Positions 55,269 through 64,000 of a stretch of DNA of 64,000 bases are shown in pieces. The notes under the pieces were generated by a model, which saw only the letters and a list, made by a program, of their open reading frames with translations, was not told the origin of the DNA and did not search any database. How positions within the stretch are numbered: position 1 is the first letter of the stretch; every line of letters begins with the position of its first letter. The DNA comes from Microbotryomycetes sp. JL201. Its lineage: Eukaryota > Basidiomycota > Microbotryomycetes. The stretch lies in the NCBI GenBank assembly GCA_033819885.1, contig JAQYUZ010000043.1, positions 1 to 64,000 on the forward strand, given 5' to 3'. The position numbers were made by a program, and so were the translations under genes.

Positions 55269-57066
55269 TCAATTGGCCGCGTTTCCATACGTCTCGCTCA
55301 ACAACCTGTACAACAGACTCGAAGGGTGTCCGCCCCTGCATTGACAAAGGAACGCACAGGTCAGGTCCGTCAGGCGTCGCCACAGCCACATTCCAGTCGC
55401 ACGCAGATTCACACAGACCACGTACAAATTTGTAATATAGAGATCCACGAGGTTGGCCGGAATGACATCATAGTAAGGGTTTAAAACTTCAGTATCGACC
55501 TGTCCGACCGCGTCCTCGTCTCCGTCGTCTTCTTGGTGAGAAGACACTTGCAAGCACTTCTCGCCACTGTCAAGGACCATGTCTGGACTTCCAAGATCTC
55601 TCATACCCCAATCCGCTTCACCTAGGTACAGCGGACTGAACTTGAACATGCCGCCAACAACGACAACGGGTACCCTCATTCTGTTGGCAGCGACCGACAA
55701 TGGAAGCGAGCCAGCAATAGACAACAAGGCCCCGTCTGCGAGAACGAGATGAGGTCCGAGAACGACTTTGGAACAGCGCGGTAGAAGGGCGAAAACATTT
55801 GAATCAGGAATCAAGATCGTGTTGATGCCGACAGATGACAAGGATTCGGCTGTCTGTCGGCCCGAAAAGCTTGATGGGCAGTTTTGTAGAAGGGTCAGCT
55901 CCATATCCAGGGTTCCAGCTAGAGAGACACTCACGATGGCGCGGTTTCGGCAACGATAACTGTAAACTTGCGCTTGCGCGCGGCAGCTTTCAGGAATGCC
56001 TCGACCGTTTTGGAGTGACCAATCGTCAGGATGAATTCGCTGCAAAGGCCCAGGCATCAGCACGGTTCATTACTTTCTGGAGAATGGGCACGAACCCCGA
56101 ATGAATGTGGTCCACAGCTTGTTGTCCAATCGTCTGATAAGTCAATTCGACCTCGTCCATAAGTTCTTGGATAGCTTCAATGAAGACCGGCTTCAAGCTG
56201 AAGCTCTTTTTCGAAAACTCGTCCTCGAGCACGGCCTGCACTTGCGGAGACACAAGAGACGGCGTCCGAAGTGGGTGGTTGGGTCTCGGTTGCGCGATAG
56301 TAGGGGCGTGTCCGCTGGCTGGCGAGCCAGGCTGAGATGACGCAGGCGAGGACAGGCCTGAACCGCTCGCAAACGGCGATCCTGCCGCGCCACCTGCTTG
56401 CGACGAGGAGCTAGCCGACTTGTGGCCGAGGAGCTCAAAGATACTGCCGAGTGCACCTGGTCTTCCCCTCGCGACAAAGTCTCGCTCCGAAAAGAAAGAG
56501 CTACCAGCGACGTCTCCTCCGACGGCAGGTGTGGCGGGGATCGACGCTGGAGTGTGCGCGCCAGAGGAAGTGGAATCGGACATGAAGTTGGACAAAGCTG
56601 TGGCGTACTCTTCGCTGATGAGCATCGTGATGCGCCGAGTCATGTTTGTAATGACCATTTCTGAGAGGTCAAAGCAAAACGGCGCCGAGTGAGCGAATCA
56701 GCGTCAGCTGATCGGTCATCATAAACGGAACGAGCTTTGGGGTCGCTCCAAGCGAGCTCACCTTTCGGTCCGCTTTCTTGCAGTATGCGCCCGACCTGTT
56801 CCAAGTGCTGCACGAGTTGCTTGAACGAGCCGAACTTTGCGCCAGACACGATCTCTCGCAGCAATTTGACCACTTCGAGAGCTACTTGACGGGACCCAAT
56901 CAATTGTCTGATCCGCATTTAAAGTGACGACACAGGAGCAGTATCAGCCATTCCGAGCGCTTTTGGCATGGTCCAAGCGCGTCTCTGTTGCTACGGACGA
57001 CCTGACGGGAATCGAGACGCACCTTCTTCGTAGCCTGAGGGCAAGATTTTCTATCCTTCTATGCAT
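55269..57066 (-). CDS. GCD7: Translation initiation factor eIF2B subunit beta (GCD7)
   Basis: A regulatory subunit of the eIF2 guanine-nucleotide exchange factor, the target of eIF2-alpha phosphorylation in amino-acid control. Six exons: 57066-57023, 56907-56762, 56660-56096, 56039-55935, 55869-55426, 55335-55269; 457 codons including the stop. Family segments in order: [20 protein letters not shown] (across intron 1), [117 protein letters not shown] and [13 protein letters not shown] Ser/Pro/Gly-rich insertion of about 90 residues follows the second helix group. The first exon starts at MHRRIENL; a short exon further upstream is possible. It is divergent from NDE1. Confidence 0.93.
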
Positions 57067-57567
57067 GTTGGGCTTGCTGACGGTATCGGTCGCAAGGACA
57101 GCGCCGAGCAGCGACGTGCTGGCCGATGTACCAGCAGATGAAGCCTGTGGGGCGCCCTGCTGGCATGAAGCAACGTTGTCAGACGCGTTCCTGCACGTGA
57201 GTGCCTCATCATCTGACCATGGTATGGGCGTGCAAGCGAAAGGACGTTCGCAACAGGGCAAGAAGCCTTGTCAAGCACAGTCCGCAGTTCCATTGGTTGC
57301 TGCAAAACCATCCACAATTGCAATACTTGGTCCCGGATGTGATCGTAATTTGTTTACATGATACATCCGAGGGGCCTGAGCGGGTATTGCCCATCGATGG
57401 ACCACGTGAAAGGCATTCTAGACTGCGTGAAAAGGTGTGAGACTGTTTCGATGTACCTTGCTGTTGTGGTCATTTTCGTATTTTTCCCTTTGATCGAGTA
57501 CCGAGATGAAAATCCCGTTGCGTCGCGCTCTCTAATCTTTGGCAAAATTGTCACTGCAGCGTCAAAC
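57067..57567. promoter_or_regulatory. Divergent promoter of GCD7 and NDE1
   Basis: 500 bp between the two start codons, serving a translation factor and a mitochondrial dehydrogenase. Open frames here are antisense to one another and unremarkable. The GCD7 5' end may extend slightly into it. Confidence 0.45.
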
Positions 57568-59752
57568 ATGCTGTCGAGGGCGTCGCGAACAGGTCAGTTG
57601 GCGAATCGAGTCTGATCGATTGAGACATGCTGACGTTGCAGCATCGGGCGCTCACTCTGTCTAGCAGCAGTGACGACGGCTCGGTGCGTCGTCTCGCCCG
57701 CCCAGCGGACTTTTGTGTCTGCCGCGCTCTGGCGCGTCCAGGCGACTCGCTTGGCCGCTCAGGCAGCACCAACGGGTCAAACAGTGCCCCCGCCGTCATC
57801 GCCGCTATCGCCACCTCCGGCAGTCGCGCCATCGCCCGCTGCGACCGAAGCTCGCGCAGCAGCAGCGACCGCGTCACCGGTTGTAAAGCCTGTCGAACCC
57901 ACACCAATCGCTCAAGCTACATCTTCATCTTTCAAGTCGTCGTCGTCGACCGGTAGCGGACCAACTCCACCTCCGAAAAAGCCAAAGAACCGTCTTCGAA
58001 CGTTTGCCCGAACAGTTTTGGTGTTGGTGCTTGGGTCGGGCGCGTTTATCGTCTGGCACTCGCATGAGCAGCGTCACCCTGGCGATCAGCTCGAGTTTGA
58101 TCCCAATCTACCCACGATCGTCGTCGCCGGAAACGGATGGGGCTCGACCGCGTTCTTGAAGAGCTTGGACAATGAGGGCTACAACGTCGTAAGTAGTCTT
58201 GCTTGCGATTCACTCAGTCCACCAGCTTTGCTCACGCTCGAATGGTTCTCCCTTTGTGGCTTCGCAGGTCGTCATCTCGCCTCGCAACTATTTCCTGTTC
58301 TCGCCGCTGTTGCCCTCGGTGACTGTCGGCACGCTCTCTGCTCGCTCCATCTTGGAGCCTACGCGTTTCTTGACTCGCCATAAAAAGAGAAGAGTCGAAG
58401 TGTACGAGAGCGAAATCACAGAGGTCGACCCTGTCAAAAAGACCGTTCGTTTCGTCGGTTAGTTTCCATGTGTCTCGAGTGTGTTCCAGCCATGGCTAAC
58501 GCTTCTTGCGGGATCGTCTTTGCAGACAATTCGCCTATTAAAGGTGCCGTCGACGTCCAAGAACTGCCGTTCGACTACCTTGTGTACTCTGTCGGTGCCG
58601 AAAACAACACATTTGGCATCAAGGGCGTGAAGGAGCACGCATGCTTCTTGAAAGAGATTTGGGATGCCGAGAAAATCCGTGAAAAGTTGATGGATTGCAT
58701 CGAGAGCGCCAACTTTGCTGGTCAGAGCCAGGAAGAGATCGACAGGCTTTTGTCCTTTGTCGTTGTTGGTGGCGGACCGACAGGTGTCGAATACGCTGGA
58801 GAGCTGCACGATTTCTTGAAGGAGGATCTGGCCAGCGTCAGTCAAGTTGCCTGCCCATGTTTTCTACGTGTTTGCGTTGCTGATCCACGTTACTTCTTGA
58901 GCAGTGGTACCCCGACATTGCTGACCGTATCAAGATCACGCTCGTCGAAGCCTTGCCAAATGTCTTGCCCATGTTCTCAAAGCAATTGATCGATTATACC
59001 AACTCAACCTTCCAAGAGAACAAGATTGATGTGAGAACCAAGACGATGGTGTCGGAAGTCAAGGACAAGGTCATCTTGGCAAAGAACGAAAAGAAGGAGA
59101 CGATCGAAATCCCTTACGGCTTGCTTGTGTGGTGAGCTGTCATGACACTGACATTCGATTGGGAGACGGATGATTAACGAGCTTGCTCGCATATAGGGCT
59201 ACTGGCAACACGGCTCGACCGGTCACGCGTGACTTGATGCAACGCCTGCCCGAGACGCAAAATTCTCGACGAGGCTTGCTGGTTGATGAGCACTTGCGCG
59301 TGCTCGGTGCCGACGGCATCTTTGCATTGGGTGACTGCACAGCTACGAGCTGGGCACCGACGGCTCAAGCAGCCTCGCAACAGGGTCACTACCTCGCCCG
59401 CGTGTTTGCCCAACTCGCCAAGAAGCAAACCTTGCTCAAGGAGATGGAGGAAGCGAAACTGCAGAACGCCGACCCGGCCCGACTCGACAGCCTCGCGAAC
59501 GCTGTCATTCGAGCTTCAAACATCAAGCCGTTCCATTACTCTCACCAAGGCAGTCTCGCCTACATTGGTTCGGACAAAGCTATTGCGGATCTGCCCGTTT
59601 TGAGCGGCAACTTGGCCGTCGGCGGTCTGGCTACATACTACTTCTGGAGGTCAGCTTACCTCAGTCAGCTGTTTAGTTTGCGAAACAGGATCTTGGTCGC
59701 GACAGACTGGGCAAAGTGCAAGGTGCTCGGTCGCGATGTCAGCCGGGAGTAG
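57568..59752 (+). CDS. NDE1: External alternative NADH dehydrogenase (type II, rotenone-insensitive)
   Basis: Oxidises cytosolic NADH at the outer face of the inner mitochondrial membrane and passes electrons to ubiquinone without pumping protons. Six exons (57568-57592, 57665-58188, 58268-58457, 58526-58836, 58905-59131, 59197-59752) give 611 codons. The N-terminus is an Arg/Ser/Ala presequence (MLSRASRTAAVTTARCVVSP). A Pro/Ala linker and a membrane segment (TVLVLVLGSGAFIVW) follow, which fits an external enzyme. The FAD site is TIVVAGNGWGSTAF, the NADH site FVVVGGGPTGVEYAGELHDF, and the second flavin motif ADGIFALGDCTATSWAPTAQ. The end carries GSLAYIGSDKAIAD and WRSAYLSQLFSLRNR, typical of NDH-2. 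No EF-hand insertion was seen. The first coding exon is only 25 bases. Confidence 0.95.
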
Positions 59753-60093
59753 ACAGCTACAGCAGAAGGACTCTGTGCATGTGTAATGCAAGCTATAAAG
59801 CTATAGATTTGATGTTCATCTCGGGTTTTCGTGCCACATGATTCCGCGTGCAATTGGGTCTCGTGCCACCGTTCGTCGTGAGTACCTTTTTGCAAAGTCG
59901 GTAGCAAATATTCGGATGCTCTGTGGCGGGATCTGTTCAATGTTGCTGTCTCGGAAGCTGTTTCTCGCTTGGGCAAGTCTCGCCTTGGCTGCACCGCCGC
60001 CCGCGCTGAGGGGGCTGTGAGGTCATCGACTGGGTCTTTCACACACCTGGCCTTGCCGTCTCTTCTCTCGCCATTGCTACGGCTCAGGCGACC
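59753..60093. other. Intergenic region, no gene seen
   Basis: About 340 bp between NDE1 and the PIL1-family gene, both plus strand. It holds the NDE1 3' UTR (AAGCTATAAAGCTATAG near 59790-59806) and the next promoter. Confidence 0.45.
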
Positions 60094-63000
60094 ATGTCAG
60101 GCTTTCTCAAATCGTTATGTACGTCCCGTATTGGTTTTGTATCCTGCACGGCGCTCAAATGACAGCACATCTCGGGCTGCGGCTCGAGAGTGTCCTGCGT
60201 ATGCGAGGCAGCCTCTTGAATCGCACAGCATTGCTGACCAGACCTTGTGTACTTTCTTCGCCAGCTCATACTTCAAAGGTCTCGTTGGGACCAAAGGATC
60301 TGCAGCCTCTGCAGAACTTGATCAGCGCCGAGAAGCGAGTAGGCGAGAGGTGAGCAGCGAGCACTCGCCTGTCGCAGCTGCTCTGCGCATTCAATCTACT
60401 CGTCGCTGACAATGTCGGCTTACCCGTCACCTTACCTTTGCTGTTCAGTTCGGCGAGATCGTCGGCCGAGGTGACAAAGGCGGCATCTGCACTGAAGGAA
60501 TGGGCAAACACAGAAGGACCAGACTTGGCTGTAAGTCATACTGTGATTATAACACCCATGTCTTTTTGCAAACGGAACAGACCAACTGCGTTTCCCGGTC
60601 CGAATTCGACTTGGCTTAGTCGAATGACCTCGGGCTCTCGATACTGACGGATTGCACGTGTGATCCCGGCAGGACATTGTTACGAAAGTTGGTATCCTTT
60701 TCGACTACCTTTCAGGTGCCGAAAAACGCTACTCTGAGCATCATGAGAACTACCGGCAAGCTCTTTACTGCCAATTTATCCCGTGTCCCAATCCGACTGA
60801 CAAATTCCGATCGCATACAGTCTGCATTTCAAGAATATTCGAACGCAAGAGGAAGACCTGGCTCAACTGAAGCGGAACAGGGACAGTTTGGGCTCGAAGA
60901 TCGAGGCGCAGGATAGAAAGGTACGCCTCGCAGGCTCTGGCTCGACGTGAGCCACCTCTCTGATCCAAAGTTGTGTACCAGGTGTCACGTATGAAGGAGG
61001 AAAACAAAGATTTGCCCGCGGCCATGCAACGATTGTCAGAAATGCGCCAAGAAATGGCAGGTCTTGAACACGCCGTCTTAAACGAGGAAGCCGCTCTCGG
61101 AGACAAGAAGCGTCAAGTGACCAAGATTGCCATGTCCTTGAGGCTTGGTGCACTTTTGGAATGGGCAGAGAAGGCTGTAGTCGTGGCGGAATTGGGAAAA
61201 TTGATCGTGGATGAGATTCCGACAGACAAGACAGAGCCCGGTGCGCAACGCTCGCCTTACAACGGTCAGCTTGCATTCGGCGTCCTTGTATCAATCTCAG
61301 GGCTAACGACGCACGGCCTGTCTTGTAGGGTATCAAAAGACGGACGACTTGATGCAGCAAGCCCAAAAGTGTATCTCGGACGTGGTCTTCAATCCGCAGC
61401 CGTTACAGGATCAATACGGGGCAGCAGCACACAATGCAGGAGCAGAACATGGCGGCCAGTATTGGCAGGAGCAGCAGGCGCCTGATGGTCATGAAGGATC
61501 GGCTGCGGCCTACGGCGGCGCGACTTATGGCGAACCGACCGGCTCTCATCAGCAATCGCAAGCTCATCCTGGGTTCCACCCAAACGAGCAATCGTATCGC
61601 AGCCAGCATTCAGACTACCATCACGATTCGTACCGCCAAAAGCCTCAGTTGCCCGAGATTGTGTCATCCGGCCCAATGAGCGGCGTTGATGGCGCTTCTG
61701 GTTACGATTCCGCTCAGCACGGACGGCAAGATGGTACACGGACGCCAGCTTCTACGGCTTCTCATGGTGCCTACAATCAAGCGGGTACTTACGGCTTGGC
61801 CGCCGCTGCCCTCGCGCCTGCAGTTGGATCAGCTACTAAAGCAACCAATTCCACGACTGGTCAGGACAGCTCGGCGAATGCGGCCAATGCGACAAATCCT
61901 ACCTCGCTCTCCACCCCGGCGTACATGCAGAATCGATCATCGCTCGCATACATGGAAGAGGACCCTAATGCTCGAACGGCTTGGCAATCTGAGCAAGCCG
62001 CAAGAGAGCGTCAACAAGCTTCTACGACCGAAGTTCCTGCTTCAGCTGGAGGCATGTCGTCGTACGAACGTGAGGCCCGACAGGCTTTCGAGACTGAGCA
62101 GCGCGAGCAGCAACAGCAGCAGCAACATCATCAAGACCAAGCGGGCGCTGTCACGGGTCGCAGATCATTCGAGAACAACATCGGTGGCACGAATCTGTCT
62201 CCTGTAGCTGAGAACCCGACCGAGAGGCCAAGTCTTGACAAGGAATTGGCCGAAGCTCAGGAGACTGAGCGGGCCGATTTGGAACGCAGAGGTCAGGACA
62301 AAGTCGCCGCCATGAATGCTCCTTACCAAGAGTCAAGCTCGGCCGGTCCCCCTTATGCAGCTGGACCACCAAGGTACGGACAGTATCCCGCCGACAGCAG
62401 CGAGCAATCTTTTGTTCGGTCTGAGGGCGCCGAAGCATATCCGACGACGCGAGGCACGATGCCACCGGGTGCTGCGCCTGCCGAACATTCGAGTAGTGTC
62501 TCGAGGGTGCCACCACCTCGTATCATGACTGCGACTCCACCTCCTGGCGCCCTGAACACGGTTTTGCCAGTCAGTCCAGCAGTACAAAGTGAAACGCCTC
62601 TATCTCCAGCTGCTGGCACGCCAACGGCCAAGTCGCCTCGTCAACCCGTCATGATTCGAGGTGAATCTGCTTTGGGATCCAAGTACGGAGACGTGTTTGT
62701 TCCGAATCGAGCGGCAATTGACGGTGGAGCTTTGAATACTCTGTCCAACCCCTCGACCCCTCCTGTCGGTGGCTCCTACTCGCCGAATATAGTGAACGGC
62801 GGACAACAACAAGCTTCCTCTGGATATTTCCGAGCTGGACCTGAACAAGTGGATTCACAAGGAAGAAAAGTCATCTCGGCAGGCGCATTCCAACAACGCA
62901 GACCGAACAACAACGAGTTCTACGATCAACAACCTCAACCTCGATCGAGTGGATACGGCGTGTCTAATACTCTAGGCAGCCCGAGGTTTGGATCTGCCGT

Positions 63001-63641
63001 TGAGGGTGGCCAGACGCAGGCGGACGTGATCAGGCAGGAGTACTTGAGTGCCCAAGTGAGGGCTATGGGTGGAGAGGGACAAGAGCCGACGGACGTCATG
63101 GGTCCCGGGGGAGCGCCCAGTCCGAGATTTGACGTGAGTGGTGGCCGACGCGGAACCGCGCATGATGGAGAAACTAATCAAGTATGTTGCTCAGGTTTCG
63201 CCTTTGCATGTCAACAAGAGCAAGCAGCCCTCAAGGCCTGGCTCTGTACCGTGAGTGTATCAACTTGCCATTCGTGATACTCGGAGAGTTGACCTTTCAT
63301 CGATGGTCAGACCTGGGGCAGAAGGAGGTTACGCCGCTCCGGCACCGATCCGAGGATCATACGGAACTCCGCCGCCTCAACCTGCTCGCGAGTACCAACC
63401 TCTGCTGGACTCTGGTCGTCCGGCTTCGGTCAAAGCGTCTTCGATCGGTGGTGGGGCCAACAACAATGGTCACGCTTACGGCAACATGGCAGGTATCGGT
63501 GCTGGTCAAGCTTCGACACTCAGCGGCTCAAGTGCCAGACCGCCTTCGTATGTCGCGCCACCCAGTACAGAGATGGATCCGACGAGCGCGACCAGGAGTG
63601 CTGGGTTTGGCCAGCAGCAATTTGTGACCAGATTGGATTGA
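60094..63641 (+). CDS. PIL1: Eisosome core component, PIL1/LSP1-family BAR domain protein with long tail
   Basis: Pil1/Lsp1 polymerise under the plasma membrane to form eisosomes and shape membrane furrows. Nine exons (60094-60118, 60265-60349, 60449-60530, 60673-60755, 60821-60920, 60982-61264, 61329-63133, 63195-63250, 63311-63641) give exactly 950 codons. The start MSGFLKSLSHTSK is followed by a BAR-type helical domain of about 245 residues. Its landmarks are EWANTEGPDLADIVTKVGIL, LFDYLSGAEKRYSEHHENYR, RDSLGSKIEAQDRKVSRMKE and LIVDEIPTDKTEPGA. The remaining 700 residues are Gln/Ser/Pro/Gly-rich, much longer than the tail of yeast Pil1 (339 residues in all). The intron at 60756 has a GC donor; splicing there restores YRLHFKNIRTQEE. 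The first coding exon is only 25 bases. Confidence 0.93.
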
Positions 63642-63950
63642 ACGAGTCTATTCCTGTGCTTCTTTTTTGTAGTCGTCGCGACTCGAATTGGCTGAAACAA
63701 TGTATCTCTTGTTGCAAGATAAGTTTATACCTCCTGTTTTTCTGGTGCGCAGCATTTGCGCGAGGCGCCACGCTCGACTTGCGGAGCGGATCTCTGGCCA
63801 TACGCGCGACCTTTACCTACGCTCGACTGCGGGGGTCTACCGACGCTCAAAGGCACACTTTCTTGTCCTTGCCGCCTGGCTCTGTTGCTGTGTGCCTCGC
63901 CCTGACCTCGCCGCTTTCGTCGCTCGAGACGCCAGTCAAGCGCTTTCAAT
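63642..63950. promoter_or_regulatory. Intergenic region before the last gene
   Basis: 309 bp between the PIL1-family stop codon and a candidate start at 63951. No gene seen; open frames on both strands lack content. Confidence 0.4.
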
Positions 63951-64000
63951 ATGGGCGATGTCATTGCAGAGATTGATTCTTGTGAGTTGACCAGGGCTGG
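63951..64000 (+). CDS. Start of a further gene, truncated by the window end
   Basis: ATG at 63951 opens MGDVIAEIDS, followed at 63982 by a strong donor (GTGAGT), so this looks like a short first coding exon of the size seen in the neighbouring NDE1 and PIL1-family genes. Only ten codons are visible, so the product cannot be named. Confidence 0.4.
   Translation, partial: MGDVIAEIDSCELTRA

Noticed and set aside
56065-56095. Very short introns at the GCD7 exon 3/4 junction using donors nearer the acceptor
   Set aside because: They would be 24-34 nt. The donor at 56095 gives 56 nt and restores the family segment HSGEFILTIG.
63182-63194. Possible 13-base intron in the PIL1-family gene (GTATG...CAG)
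   Set aside because: Far too short to splice; the donor GTGAGT at 63134 with acceptor at 63194 keeps frame and gives a normal 61-bp intron.

Overview
This window is the left end of a fungal chromosome. It opens with about twelve copies of CCCTAA (1-76) in the orientation expected for a left telomere, then runs into a gene-dense region of intron-rich protein genes. Introns are short (mostly 55-90 bp, GT...AG) and packed several per gene. Genes sit on both strands with gaps of a few hundred bases. The protein set (eisosome PIL1-family protein, external NADH dehydrogenase, KRE9/KNH-type Ser/Ala-rich GPI protein, ARK1/PRK1-type kinase, Yra1, dual-finger GATA factor) is fungal. Intron density and the form of the PIL1 and ALFY/BEACH proteins point to a basidiomycete, perhaps Pucciniomycotina. 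The class is an inference; I cannot name a species. No mobile element, virus-like element, CRISPR array, tRNA or rRNA was seen.

Layout. 1-603: telomere, a 33-bp tandem duplication, and a possible gene tail that reads out of the telomere. 1029-2330 (-): YRA1/ALYREF mRNA export factor with an unusually long 482-bp intron. 2933-4458 (+): secreted GPI-type Ser/Ala-rich protein. 4459-6055: no gene recognised. 6056-8135 (-): DJ-1 family protein with a long N-terminal extension. 8463-10165 (+): conserved helical, probably mitochondrial membrane protein. 10289-11640 (-): F-box/LRR protein. 12006-12719 (+): unknown. 12964-13422 (-): coiled-coil ORF. 13424-16441 (+): MAU2/SCC4 cohesin loader. 16771-19189 (-): GATA factor with two zinc fingers. 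19190-21646: large gap. 21647-24387 (+): unknown disordered protein. 24968-34496 (+): giant BEACH-WD40-FYVE protein of the ALFY/BPH1 type. 35102-38019 (+): Golgi apyrase (YND1 type). 38136-40334 (-): gamma-tubulin-complex-like protein. 40762-46794 (+): RPA190, largest subunit of RNA polymerase I. 47192-48992 (+): WBP11-like splicing factor. 49963-50498 (+): small secreted six-cysteine protein. 50843-54743 (-): ARK1/PRK1/AKL1-type kinase. 55269-57066 (-): eIF2B beta (GCD7). 57568-59752 (+): external NADH dehydrogenase (NDE1). 60094-63641 (+): eisosome PIL1-family protein. 63951 onward (+): start of a gene cut by the window edge.

The genes are mostly housekeeping and do not form an evident pathway cluster. 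Several are arranged head to head with short shared upstream regions (YRA1/GPI protein, DJ-1/helical protein, GCP/RPA190, GCD7/NDE1). The most interesting observations are the long YRA1 intron, a cluster of GC-AG introns that reading-frame continuity supports, the gene tail abutting the telomere, the small secreted cysteine-rich protein, and the atypical two-finger GATA factor. Exon borders given as exact were checked by frame continuity on paper. For the BEACH, MAU2, kinase, F-box, RPA190 and DJ-1 genes only the outer limits and part of the introns are resolved.
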